Assembly: GCA_031555325.1 (NCBI GenBank)
Contig: JAVBUM010000029.1
Location: forward strand, 29,815 to 93,814
Origin: Niveibacterium sp031555325
GTDB taxonomy: Bacteria > Pseudomonadota > Gammaproteobacteria > Burkholderiales > Rhodocyclaceae
Direction: 5' to 3'
DNA length: 64,000 nt
How positions within the stretch are numbered: position 1 is the first letter of the stretch; each line of letters begins with the position of its first letter. Made by a program: the position numbers and the translations under genes. The notes under the pieces were generated by a model, which was not told the DNA's origin, did no database searches, and was given only the letters and a program-made list of their open reading frames with translations. Positions 25,173 through 33,710 of this stretch are shown here, in pieces.

Positions 25173-26226
25173 CAGTGAGCGATTCTCATCGGATCACTCC
25201 GGCGCGACCACACGGCCGGCCCGCGAGGGTGCAAGCACCCTCGCCGCTGCGGTGGAAACCAGAGGCTGGCCGCTTCGTGATCGGCTCCTGGGCCTCGGCC
25301 CCATTGCGGGCCTCATCCTGCTGTGTATCAGCGGTACGCTACTCAACAGCGATTTCGCGACCCTCGCCAATATCCTCAATGTACTCACGCGTACCGCATT
25401 CATCGGGATCATCGCGGTTGGGATGAGCTTCGTCATCATCTCGGGTGGTATCGATCTTTCAGTCGGTTCGATGGCGGCACTGATCGCGGGCAGCATGATC
25501 CTGCTAATGAATCAGATCCAGACAGCGATCACGTCGCCATATCTGGTCGTCATTCTCGGCATGGCATTCGCACTGGTGCTGGGCGCCCTTTTCGGTGCGA
25601 TCCACGGGGTGCTGATCACCAGGGGGCAGATCGAACCTTTCATCGTTACGCTTGGAACACTCGGGGTTTTCCGCGCCTATCTCACCTACTTTGCCAATGG
25701 CGGCGCAATTACGCTCGATGGTCGCTTGTCGGAGGTTTATGGCCCGGTGTACTACGGAAATTTGCTCGGGGTGCCGATACCAATCTTGGCATTCCTCGCC
25801 GTGGCATTGACGGGCGGCCTGATCCTTAACCGCACACGGTATGGCCGCTACGTACAAGCCATCGGTTCAAACGAGCAGGTCGCGCGCTATGCCGCGGTGG
25901 ACGTCGATCGGATCAAGATCCTGACTTACATGTTGCTCGGCGTCTGTGTAGGCGTCGCAACAGTTCTGTATGTTCCCCGGCTGGGTTCCGCGTCGCCTAC
26001 AACGGGGTTGCTTTGGGAACTCGAAGCGATTGCAGCAGTCATCGTGGGCGGCACCGCACTCAAGGGAGGTGAAGGCCGGATTACCGGTACGGTGGTGGGC
26101 GCAATCCTGCTTTCGGTAATCGGGAACATCCTCAACCTCACAAGCATCATCAGCGTGTACCTCAACGCTGCCGTGCAGGGCTTTGTGATCATTATCGTGG
26201 CGTTCCTGCAACGGAGCCGACGCTGA
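25153..26226 (+). CDS. Sugar ABC transporter permease (RbsC-type), 357 aa
   Basis: This is an inner-membrane channel subunit of the CUT2 class with about ten helices. Landmarks are AVGMSFVIISGGIDLSVGSM, GALFGAIHGVLITRGQIEPFIVTLGTLGVFRA, RYGRYVQAIGSNEQVARYAAVDVDRIKILTYML (the EAA-like ATPase contact loop), AIAAVIVGGTALKGGEGRITGTVVGA and LNLTSIISVYLNAAVQGFVIIIV. The N-terminal 40 residues are cytoplasmic and longer than usual, which may mean a later start. The ORF overlaps the ATPase stop by 20 bp, which is compatible with coupling. The substrate-binding gene follows after about 96 bp. Confidence 0.92.
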   Translation: MPRVLTSSERFSSDHSGATTRPAREGASTLAAAVETRGWPLRDRLLGLGPIAGLILLCISGTLLNSDFATLANILNVLTRTAFIGIIAVGMSFVIISGGIDLSVGSMAALIAGSMILLMNQIQTAITSPYLVVILGMAFALVLGALFGAIHGVLITRGQIEPFIVTLGTLGVFRAYLTYFANGGAITLDGRLSEVYGPVYYGNLLGVPIPILAFLAVALTGGLILNRTRYGRYVQAIGSNEQVARYAAVDVDRIKILTYMLLGVCVGVATVLYVPRLGSASPTTGLLWELEAIAAVIVGGTALKGGEGRITGTVVGAILLSVIGNILNLTSIISVYLNAAVQGFVIIIVAFLQRSRR

Positions 26227-26322
26227 TTTTGGAGGCCGGAAGACCCGTCGTTGACGGCCACGGCCGGGAGTACCCGTAGCAATCAGAAGACCAATCATCA
26301 TCTCCCTGGGAAACACAAAACC

Positions 26323-27273
26323 ATGAAATCAATTCTCCGTACCTTGATTGCTTCGAGCGCGATCCTCGCCTCAACCGCGACCTTCGCACAGACTGAAAAG
26401 GTTGTGATGGGCGTTTCGATCCCGGCTGCCACCCACGGGTGGACTGGCGGCGTTGTCTATTGGGCAAATCGCACCAAGGGCGAGCTTGAGAAGACGTATC
26501 CAGGCATCAAGGTCATCGTAAAGACCGCAGGCTCGGCAGCCGAGCAGGCCAATCAAGTGCAGGACCTGCAAACGGCGAACAAAATCAATACCCTCGTAAT
26601 CCTGCCCTTCGAGTCCGCACCACTGACACAGCCCGTCGCGCAGATAAAGAACAAAGGCGTATTCGTAACGGTGGTCGACCGTGGCCTGACCGACACGAGT
26701 GCACAGAACGCCTATGTCGCGGGAGACAACCCCGGCTTCGGACGCGAGGCGGGCCAGTACATGGTCAAGGCTCTCGGCGGTAAGGGCGACATCGTGGTTC
26801 TGCGCGGCATCCCGACTGTCATCGACAACCAGCGTGTCGACGCTTTCAACGAAGCGATCAAAGGCAGCGAGATCAAGGTTCTCGATGCCAAACACGGCAA
26901 CTGGAACCGCGACGACGCTTTCAAGGTGATGCAGGACTACCTGACACGCTTCAAGCACATTGACGCGGTATGGGCGTCCGACGACGACATGGCTGTGGGC
27001 GTACAGAAGGCCATCGCACAGGCCAAGCGCACCGACATCAAGCTCGTGCTCGGTGGTGCTGGCTCGAAGGAGTACGTGAAGAAGATCATGGATGGCGATA
27101 AGGTCGTGACGGCCGATGTCACGTATTCGCCGAGCATGATCGCCGACGCAATGAGGCTGACAGCCGAGGCTCGTGTTGCCGGGAACGCGATGCCTGCTAC
27201 CACAATCATTCCATCGATCCTGATTACCAAGGAGAACGCCAAGCGGTACTACTTCCCCGACTCCCCTTTCTGA
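26323..27273 (+). CDS. Periplasmic sugar-binding protein (peripla_BP_4, RbsB-like), 316 aa
   Basis: A cleavable signal peptide (MKSILRTLIASSAILASTATFA, about 22 residues) precedes the mature domain KVVMGVSIPAATHGWTGGVVYWA. The two-lobed RbsB fold is visible: DLQTANKINTLVILPFESAPLTQPVAQIKNKGVFVTVVDRGL, GKGDIVVLRGIPTVIDNQRVDAFNEAIK, GNWNRDDAFKVMQDYLTRFKHIDAVWASDDDMAVGVQKAI. The ATG at 26323 is chosen because the signal starts there; the longer frame to 26251 has no signal. The sugar is unknown; the TIM-barrel and dehydrogenase partners point to a cyclitol, polyol or glycoside-derived sugar. A hairpin follows the stop. Confidence 0.92.
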   Translation: MKSILRTLIASSAILASTATFAQTEKVVMGVSIPAATHGWTGGVVYWANRTKGELEKTYPGIKVIVKTAGSAAEQANQVQDLQTANKINTLVILPFESAPLTQPVAQIKNKGVFVTVVDRGLTDTSAQNAYVAGDNPGFGREAGQYMVKALGGKGDIVVLRGIPTVIDNQRVDAFNEAIKGSEIKVLDAKHGNWNRDDAFKVMQDYLTRFKHIDAVWASDDDMAVGVQKAIAQAKRTDIKLVLGGAGSKEYVKKIMDGDKVVTADVTYSPSMIADAMRLTAEARVAGNAMPATTIIPSILITKENAKRYYFPDSPF

Positions 27274-27289
27274 TCCGGATGATGTAACC

Positions 27290-27318
27290 ACCGGGGCGCC
27301 GTACCGCACCCCGGTTTT
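27290..27318 (+). terminator. Hairpin with T-run inside the sugar operon
   Basis: A 7-bp stem ACCGGGG / CCCCGGT (27290-27296 and 27309-27315) is followed by TTTT. It lies 17 bp after the binding-protein stop and 55 bp before the isomerase start. It may be a partial terminator or mRNA-stabilising hairpin that keeps binding-protein expression above that of the downstream enzymes. Confidence 0.55.
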
Positions 27319-27372
27319 CACCTCTTCGCGGTTCGCCGCCTCACACGCGCGAACCGCATGCCGAGGAACATC

Positions 27373-28371
27373 ATGGCCAGACCCATAACGCTCTTCACGG
27401 CCCAATGGGCCGACCTCTCTCTCCCCCAGATGGCGGAGCTCGCCAAGGACATGGGCTATGACGGTTTGGAGCTCGCCTGCTGGGGTGACCATTTCAACGT
27501 ACAGGAAGCGCTGAAATCCGAGAACTATGTGCGGGACAAGCGGGCATTGCTCGACCGTCACGGACTCAGGTGCTTTGCAATCGGCAACCACCTGGCAGGT
27601 CAGGCTGTGTGCGACGCGATCGACGAACGTCACAAGTCCGTGCTACCGAAGCATGTGTGGGGCGACGGTGACCCCGAAGGCGTACGTCGCCGCGCCGCAC
27701 AGGAGATGCAAGACACCGCACGAGCCGCAGCTAAGCTCGGCATCAAAACAGTCACCGGGTTCACCGGCTCTTCGATCTGGCACTCCGTTTATGCGTTCCC
27801 ACCCACCTCGCAAGCATTCTGGAATGAAGGGTTCACGGACTTCAGCACACGCTGGAAACCCATCCTGGATGTGTTCGAATCGGTCGACGTGAACTTTGCG
27901 CTTGAAATCCATCCGACCGAGATCGCTTTCGATATCGCCTCCATGCAACGCGCCCTGCAGGCAGTCGGCAACCACAAGCGGTTCGGCGTGAACTTCGACC
28001 CGAGCCATCTCGGCTACCAGGGTGTGGATTACGTGAAGCTTCTGCGCACCTTCTCCGATCGTATTTACAACGTGCATATGAAGGACGTCTGGTGGGGCAA
28101 GGGGGATGGCAGCGTCGGCGTGTTCGGTGGCCACACAAGCTTTGGCGACGCGCGCCGCTTCTGGGACTTTCGCAGCGTGGGACGCGGCATGATCGACTTC
28201 GAGTCGATCATCGTGACGCTCAATGACATCGGTTACAGCGGGCCACTTTCGGTCGAATGGGAAGACAGCCGTATGGACCGGGTGCACGGTGCGACCGAAT
28301 CGGCAGCCTACTGCAAGCGGCTTGACTTCAAGCCCGCGGGCCGTGCGTTCGACTCGGCTTTCGAGAAATGA
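27373..28371 (+). CDS. Sugar phosphate isomerase/epimerase family TIM barrel (IolE/AP-endonuclease-2-like), 332 aa
   Basis: This is a cytoplasmic TIM barrel of the xylose-isomerase-like superfamily. Metal-binding residues are visible as E in FALEIHPTEI, D-x-S-H in FDPSHL, H in NVHMKD and E in LSVEWED, with MGYDGLELACWGDH at the start and GVKTVTGF-like VTGFTGSS in the middle. Such enzymes isomerise or epimerise sugars and keto-sugars after uptake. The start at 27373 has GAGG seven bases upstream; the ATG at 27358 is in frame but without an SD. It is followed 9 bp later by an oxidoreductase, and the pair probably converts the imported sugar. The exact reaction is unknown. Confidence 0.85.
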   Translation: MARPITLFTAQWADLSLPQMAELAKDMGYDGLELACWGDHFNVQEALKSENYVRDKRALLDRHGLRCFAIGNHLAGQAVCDAIDERHKSVLPKHVWGDGDPEGVRRRAAQEMQDTARAAAKLGIKTVTGFTGSSIWHSVYAFPPTSQAFWNEGFTDFSTRWKPILDVFESVDVNFALEIHPTEIAFDIASMQRALQAVGNHKRFGVNFDPSHLGYQGVDYVKLLRTFSDRIYNVHMKDVWWGKGDGSVGVFGGHTSFGDARRFWDFRSVGRGMIDFESIIVTLNDIGYSGPLSVEWEDSRMDRVHGATESAAYCKRLDFKPAGRAFDSAFEK

Positions 28372-28380
28372 GGGGCCATC

Positions 28381-29532
28381 GTGCAGAAACTACGCTATGC
28401 GATGGTGGGCGGAGGACGGGATGCATTCATCGGTGCAGTGCATCGCAAGGCCATGGCACTCGATGGCCAGATCGAATTTGTCGCCGGGGCACTTTCGTCC
28501 AACCCCGAAAAAGCGCTCGCTTCTGGCCGCGATCTTGGTCTGACCGACACACGCAACCACGGACGATGGCAGGATCTACTTGAGGACGAACTCAAGCGGC
28601 CTAGAGACGAACGGATCGATTTCGTCAGCATCGTCACGCCCAACCATATGCACTACCCGGTGGCACTCGCATTCGCCGAGGCAGGCATCAACGTCGTCTG
28701 TGACAAGCCGTTGGTGCACACCAGTGCGCAAGCACTGGATCTGGAGCAGGCGGTAACCAAGAGCGGTGCCATCTTTGCCATCACCTATAACTACACCGGC
28801 TATCCAATGGTCAGGCAAGCTCGCCATATGGTCCAGAACGGTCAGATCGGCGAAGTCCGGAAGGTTATCGTCGAATACAACCAAGGCTGGCTTGCTACGC
28901 AGTTGGAAAGTACAGGGAACAAACAGGCAGGCTGGCGGACGGATCCTGCAAGGAGTGGTATTGCAGGCGCGATCGGCGACATCGGGTCGCACGCAGAAAA
29001 TCTGGCGGCGACGATCACCGGACTGGAGGTCGATGCAATCTGCGCGGACCTTACGACCTTTGTGCCAGGCCGACGGCTGGATGACGACGGCAATCTGCTA
29101 CTGCGCTATTCGAATGGTGCACGAGGCGTGCTGATTGCGTCGCAGATTGAGATCGGCTGTGAGAACGATCTGCGGATTCGCATCTTCGGAAGCGAAGGCT
29201 CGCTCACTTGGCATCAGGAAGCGCCGAACCGCCTGATTCACTACCCGATCAGCGACTCACAACGTGTTCTCACGCGCGGCGCGGCAAATTTATGCGCGGC
29301 TGCAGTCAAGGCCACGCGGCTCCCTGCCGGGCATCCAGAGGCATTCCTCGAAGCCTTTGCCAACATCTATCTGGGAGCAGTCGAAGCGATTAGCGCGCGC
29401 GCCGCAGATCGTCAGCTCGATGAGCTGGAAGGCGATTTCCCAACGCTTTCCGATGGCACACGCGGTGTGCGCTTCATCGAACTTGCAGTCGAAGCAGCAC
29501 AAAGCGCCCAGAAATGGACATCGTGGTCGTAG
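28381..29532 (+). CDS. Gfo/Idh/MocA-family NAD(P)-dependent oxidoreductase, 383 aa, GTG start
   Basis: The N-terminal Rossmann fold is seen in YAMVGGGRDAFIGAVHRKA, with FVSIVTPNHMHYPVALAFAEAGINVVCDKPLV (the EKP-like motif with the catalytic Lys). The C-terminal domain has GDIGSHAENLAATITG, whose Asp/His are the usual catalytic pair. Family members oxidise inositols, glucosides or sugar acids. The start is GTG at 28381, nine bases after the isomerase stop, which suits coupling. It closes the sugar cassette and is followed by a hairpin. The combination of importer, TIM-barrel isomerase and Gfo/Idh/MocA enzyme resembles 3-keto-sugar or inositol routes, but which one cannot be told. Confidence 0.88.
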   Translation: MQKLRYAMVGGGRDAFIGAVHRKAMALDGQIEFVAGALSSNPEKALASGRDLGLTDTRNHGRWQDLLEDELKRPRDERIDFVSIVTPNHMHYPVALAFAEAGINVVCDKPLVHTSAQALDLEQAVTKSGAIFAITYNYTGYPMVRQARHMVQNGQIGEVRKVIVEYNQGWLATQLESTGNKQAGWRTDPARSGIAGAIGDIGSHAENLAATITGLEVDAICADLTTFVPGRRLDDDGNLLLRYSNGARGVLIASQIEIGCENDLRIRIFGSEGSLTWHQEAPNRLIHYPISDSQRVLTRGAANLCAAAVKATRLPAGHPEAFLEAFANIYLGAVEAISARAADRQLDELEGDFPTLSDGTRGVRFIELAVEAAQSAQKWTSWS

Positions 29533-29540
29533 GTTTCTTC

Positions 29541-29562
29541 AGCGGGTCACATGCGACCCGCT
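29541..29562 (+). terminator. Probable hairpin terminator of the sugar operon
   Basis: An 8-bp perfect stem AGCGGGTC / GACCCGCT with a six-base loop lies 8 bp after the oxidoreductase stop. There is no clean T-tract (TCGCACG follows), so termination may be weak. The rest of the gap to 29770 shows nothing else I can support. Confidence 0.4.
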
Positions 29563-29770
29563 TCGCACGAGTCGCTTTTCGTCAGAGCGTCACATCGCAA
29601 ATATGGCCGGAGAAGAAAACCCCGGCAGTTCGTATTCCTGGCGTCTGAAGGCACTACCGAAATTTCATCGCGAGCGGTTCAGATTGGAAGCGAGAAGCGG
29701 AACCGTACTCGAATACGGCAAGCACCCAAGTTTCAAGATCGGACTGGCGCAACAGACACGCGACAAGCGC

Positions 29771-30325
29771 TCAACCGCGCAACACCTTGCGCGCCCAGAA
29801 GAGACCGGTCACAGTTTTTGCATCTGTAATATCGCCGCGCACGACGGCCTCTTCTGCCTCCTCAAGGGACCATTCGATCACTTCGAGGTACTCTCCATGG
29901 TCGAATGCATGCCCTTCGTGCTTCAGGCCACGAGCAAAGAAGAGTTCGATCCGCTCGTCTGAGTAACCGACTGCCGGGTGCATCGTGCCAAGATGCCGCA
30001 GCTCTTCGGCCCGATAGCCGGTTTCCTCGATGAGCTCACGCTGGGCGCATTCCGCAGGCAATTCGCCCGGATCGAGCTTGCCTGCAGGCAGTTCGATCAG
30101 AACCTTGCCAAGCGCGTACCGAAATTGCCGCTCAAGCAGCAACTTGCCTTCATCAGTGACCGCGATTACCGCCACCGCGCCGCTATGCCGCACGATCTCC
30201 CGCGTCCACTCGCCCGCCTCGGTCTCGCGCCTCACGCGGTCACGGTAGACCCGCAGGACCTTGCCATCAAAGATAAGTTCGCTGGCAACGGTGTGCTCAA
30301 CGAAGGGATCGTGCTGGTCGCTCAT
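29771..30325 (-). CDS. Nudix hydrolase, ADP-ribose pyrophosphatase type, 184 aa
   Basis: The Nudix box is complete: G-x5-E-x7-REUxEExGU read as GKLDPGE...AQRELIEETGY. The upstream ELPAGKLDPGE and downstream TMHPAVGYSDERIELFFARGL fit the ADP-ribose/ADP-sugar pyrophosphatase branch (NudF-like). It hydrolyses ADP-ribose to AMP and ribose-5-phosphate in the cytoplasm. The ATG at 30323-30325 has AGGAG upstream; the frame extends to 30421, but that lies inside DUF2818. Its start overlaps the DUF2818 stop by 4 bp, so it is the last gene of the complex I transcript. The link to NAD turnover is suggestive but unproven. Confidence 0.9.
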   Translation of the reverse strand: MSDQHDPFVEHTVASELIFDGKVLRVYRDRVRRETEAGEWTREIVRHSGAVAVIAVTDEGKLLLERQFRYALGKVLIELPAGKLDPGELPAECAQRELIEETGYRAEELRHLGTMHPAVGYSDERIELFFARGLKHEGHAFDHGEYLEVIEWSLEEAEEAVVRGDITDAKTVTGLFWARKVLRG

Positions 30326-30636
30326 GATCTGGGACTCCTGTGGCGCCAGAGGTAGCGCCAGACGAAACCTGGATAGGCTAGCACGACGAACAACGCGCCC
30401 GTAACCGCATAGAACTCCCACCCCTGAGCGTAGGCAGAACCGTAGAGGTGTTTCTCAAGCAAGCGGGCAAGTAGACCCACAACAAAATACGCGACAACCA
30501 CCTCAAGAAGGCGGACCGCTAATCCCTTTGGCCGTTTCATACCCTTCAAACCAAAAAGCCGTTCCGAAAGGAACGGCAGATTGGCCAGCGCAAGCGAGAG
30601 AACTAGCAGCACCACTGTGCCGAGCATCGGATTCAT
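30322..30636 (-). CDS. DUF2818 small membrane protein, 104 aa
   Basis: This is a three-helix membrane protein: TM1 about 5-23 (LGTVVLLVLSLALANLPFL), TM2 about 42-60 (LLEVVVAYFVVGLLARLLE) and TM3 about 75-97 (FYAVTGALFVVLAYPGFVWR). DUF2818 genes lie just after nuoN in many betaproteobacteria, as here (22 bp gap), so a complex I assembly or membrane-arm role is plausible but not established. It overlaps the Nudix start by 4 bp. Confidence 0.85.
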   Translation of the reverse strand: MNPMLGTVVLLVLSLALANLPFLSERLFGLKGMKRPKGLAVRLLEVVVAYFVVGLLARLLEKHLYGSAYAQGWEFYAVTGALFVVLAYPGFVWRYLWRHRSPRS

Positions 30637-30658
30637 CCAGCCAAGACTCCGATATCAC

Positions 30659-32140
30659 TTAATGCAGTATGGTGACCGCGCAGAGTTGCATCAATCCTTC
30701 CGGACGCAGTCCAAAGAGAGCAATCGCGAGAACATTCATCGACAGCAGCGCCTTGAAACCGACGGTCGCCTGAAGCGGTTGAACACCCGCATCCGCGTCA
30801 TCAAAGTACATCAACTTGACGACACGCAGGTAATAGAACGCACCAATCACGGACATCACCACCGCAAGAATTGCGAGCTTGTAGTAACCAGCAGCAACAA
30901 CTGCCTGCAGCACCGACAGCTTGGCGAAGAAGCCTACGAAGAACGGAATGCCCGCCATTGAGAACATCACGACGAGCATCATTCCCGCAAACCACGGACT
31001 CCGCTGGTTCAGCCCCTTGAAGTCATCCAGATTCTCAGCCTCGAAACCCTTGCGCGACAGGAGGATGACCATAGCAAACGAGGCCAACGTCATCATCGTG
31101 TACGAGATCGCATAGAACATGGCCGACGGATAGGCGCTGACATTGATAACGGAAAACGTTCCACCTTCCCCGCGCACCAGGCCAGACAGCAGACCGAGCA
31201 ATACAAAGCCCATATGCGAAATACCGGAGTAAGCCAGCATCCGCTTGATGTTGCTCTGTGCGATCGCAGCCAGATTGCCAAGTACGATCGACAGACCAGC
31301 AAGCAACATCAGCATCGTTTGCCAGTGTTCCGCCTTGTCGAACAGACCAAGCACCAGAACACGGAAGGCGAATGCGAAGGCTGCGAGCTTCGGCGCACTC
31401 GAAACAAGCACCGTCACAGCCGTCGGCGCGCCTTGATAGACATCGGGCACCCACATGTGGAACGGAACCACGCCCAGCTTGAATGCGATACCCACCAACA
31501 TGAACACCGTACCAAAAATGACAATCAAGTCATTCGTACCATGCTCGTAGATGCGCTGCGCAATTTCCTGGATCTGGAGGCTGCCAGTGGCGCCATAAAG
31601 CATCGACATGCCATATAGGAGCAAACCACTGGCCAGCGCACCAAGCACGAAGTACTTCATCCCAGCCTCGGTCGAACGCACGCCGTCGCGGTCGATCGCG
31701 ACCAAGCCATAGAGCGCCAGCGACATCAGCTCAAGGCCAAGATACATCGTCAAGAAATGGCTCGCCGAGATGAGAATCATCATGCCCAGCGCCGAGAACA
31801 GGACCATCAGGTAGTACTCGGGGCTATCGAGTTTCCGATCCGCCATATACGCACGGCCGTATTGCAGCATCATCGCAACTGCAATGCAAACAAGCGACTT
31901 GAGCGCAGCACCGAATGCATCGGCAATGTACATCCCGCTGAACGTGATCTGCCGTGTAAACGGATCACCGAACATAGCCAAGAACACCGCACCGATGAGC
32001 GTCGCCTGCGCTAACCAGAACGCTGTGCCACGCGCATGCGCCTTCGACACGAAGGTGGTCACCATCAAGATGACCAGCGACATGCCAGCTACAAAGAGTT
32101 CCGGAGCTGCGGGCCGGAAGTCCGGAATCATGAATTCCAT
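30659..32140 (-). CDS. nuoN: NADH-quinone oxidoreductase subunit N
   Basis: This is a proton-pumping antiporter-like membrane subunit with about 14 helices and 493 aa, the normal length. Key residues are the Glu in YLGLELMSLALYGLVA (TM5), the Lys in FKLGVVPFHMWVPDVYQGAP (TM7/8 region) and SNIKRMLAYSGISHMG. The start at 32138-32140 has AGGA seven bases before it. It is the last nuo gene, followed by DUF2818. The neighbouring L and M subunits share the same fold by ancient duplication. Confidence 0.96.
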   Translation of the reverse strand: MEFMIPDFRPAAPELFVAGMSLVILMVTTFVSKAHARGTAFWLAQATLIGAVFLAMFGDPFTRQITFSGMYIADAFGAALKSLVCIAVAMMLQYGRAYMADRKLDSPEYYLMVLFSALGMMILISASHFLTMYLGLELMSLALYGLVAIDRDGVRSTEAGMKYFVLGALASGLLLYGMSMLYGATGSLQIQEIAQRIYEHGTNDLIVIFGTVFMLVGIAFKLGVVPFHMWVPDVYQGAPTAVTVLVSSAPKLAAFAFAFRVLVLGLFDKAEHWQTMLMLLAGLSIVLGNLAAIAQSNIKRMLAYSGISHMGFVLLGLLSGLVRGEGGTFSVINVSAYPSAMFYAISYTMMTLASFAMVILLSRKGFEAENLDDFKGLNQRSPWFAGMMLVVMFSMAGIPFFVGFFAKLSVLQAVVAAGYYKLAILAVVMSVIGAFYYLRVVKLMYFDDADAGVQPLQATVGFKALLSMNVLAIALFGLRPEGLMQLCAVTILH

Positions 32141-32164
32141 CGTCTGATCCTGGATATTTTTCTG

Positions 32165-33646
32165 TCAGAGCTTGCTGGCAGCTACATGCTGCAGCAACTG
32201 ATTCACACTTGCGTGCATCACGTCCGTGACCGGCTTCGGATACAGACCCATGGCCAGCACACAAACGGCGAGCACGGCCAGGAAGAAGAACTCCCGCAGG
32301 CCGATGTCCTTCAGCGACGCGACATGGTCGTTCGCAACTTCACCAAATACGACACGCTTGTACATCCAGAGCGTATAGGCGGCGCCAACAATCAGCGTCG
32401 TCGCAGCAATGAAGGCAATCCAGAAATTGAACTGCACAGCACCGAGGATCACCATAAACTCACCGACGAAGCCGCTTGTGGCAGGCAGGCCAGCGTTGGC
32501 CATCGCAAAGAGCATGAAAAACGCTGCAAACTTCGGCATCTTATTGACCACACCACCATAGTCAGCAATCTGGCGACTATGCATGCGGTCGTAGAGCACG
32601 CCAATGCAAAGGAACATGGCGCCTGACACAAAGCCATGCGAAATCATCTGCACCAATGCACCCTCAATGCCAGTGGCATTAAACATAAAGAAACCGAGGG
32701 TCACAAAGCCCATGTGCGAGATCGACGAATAGGCCACCAGCTTCTTCATATCCGCCTGCACAAGGGCGACAAAGCCGATATAGACCACCGCAATCAACGA
32801 GAGTGCGAGGATCAACCAAGCATAGGTATGCGCAGCGTCGGGCACGATCGGCAGAGAGAACCGTAGGAAACCATACGCACCGAGCTTCAGCGCGATCGCT
32901 GCCAGAACCACAGAACCGCCTGTTGGCGCTTCAACGTGAGCATCCGGCAACCACGTATGTACCGGCCACATCGGAACCTTGACCGCGAACGAGGCAAGCA
33001 GCGCGAAGAAAATCCATGTCTGCGCGACCATGTCCATCTTCATCTGATGCCATCCGAGGATGTCGAAGCTGCCACCCGCTTCCATGAACATCCACAAGAA
33101 CGCCACCAGCATCAACAGTGAGCCGAGCAGTGTGTAGAGAAAGAACTTGAGCGCTGCATAAACCCGGTTCGGGCCGCCCCAAATACCAATGATCAGGTAA
33201 AGGGGAATCAGCGACGCCTCAAAGAACACATAGAAGAGAATGCCGTCAAGCGCGGAGAAGATGCCATTAAGCAAGCCCGACATAATCAGGAAGCCGGCCA
33301 TGTATTGCGCCACCTTCTTCTCGATCACCTCCCATCCAGCGATCACCACAATCACAGTGATGAAGCTATTGAGCAGGAGGAATGGCATCGAAATGCCATC
33401 CACGCCCAAGTAGTACTCAATGGCAAAGGGCCGGATCCATGGTGACCGCTCAACAAACTGCATGGCGGCAGTCGTTGTATCAAAGCCCGTCCAGAGCGGA
33501 ATTGTTACTGCAAGTCCGGCCAGCGACGACACCAGTGCAATCAAGCGGGCGGCTGGCGCGTTCCTGTCCGAACCGCTTGCCAGGGTCAGCAAGCCTCCTA
33601 CGATCGGAACCCAGATCGCTAGGCTGAGATAAGGCAAACCCGTCAT
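32165..33646 (-). CDS. nuoM: NADH-quinone oxidoreductase subunit M
   Basis: This is the second antiporter-like subunit, 493 aa. Visible features are the essential Glu in FYVFFEASLIPLYLIIGIWGG (TM5), the Lys and His motif VKVPMWPVHTWLPDAHVEAPTGGS, and ADMKKLVAYSSISHMGF. Together with L and N it forms the distal membrane arm that pumps protons. It lies 24 bp before nuoN and 64 bp after nuoL, the largest gap in the operon; no internal promoter was recognised in that gap. Confidence 0.96.
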   Translation of the reverse strand: MTGLPYLSLAIWVPIVGGLLTLASGSDRNAPAARLIALVSSLAGLAVTIPLWTGFDTTTAAMQFVERSPWIRPFAIEYYLGVDGISMPFLLLNSFITVIVVIAGWEVIEKKVAQYMAGFLIMSGLLNGIFSALDGILFYVFFEASLIPLYLIIGIWGGPNRVYAALKFFLYTLLGSLLMLVAFLWMFMEAGGSFDILGWHQMKMDMVAQTWIFFALLASFAVKVPMWPVHTWLPDAHVEAPTGGSVVLAAIALKLGAYGFLRFSLPIVPDAAHTYAWLILALSLIAVVYIGFVALVQADMKKLVAYSSISHMGFVTLGFFMFNATGIEGALVQMISHGFVSGAMFLCIGVLYDRMHSRQIADYGGVVNKMPKFAAFFMLFAMANAGLPATSGFVGEFMVILGAVQFNFWIAFIAATTLIVGAAYTLWMYKRVVFGEVANDHVASLKDIGLREFFFLAVLAVCVLAMGLYPKPVTDVMHASVNQLLQHVAASKL

Positions 33647-33710
33647 CTTTGTTATCCGTTGTGCGCGCCACTGTGGCGCATATCAATCACAGTTTTCAGC
33701 ATCGGAAAGG

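Noticed and set aside
26371..27633. 420-codon minus-strand open frame across the sugar-binding protein gene
   Set aside because: It is a mirror of the binding-protein and isomerase codons, with no SD and no recognisable domain.
29594..29962. Plus-strand frame running from the intergenic gap into the Nudix gene antisense strand
   Set aside because: Over half of it is antisense to the Nudix gene and the rest has no family features.
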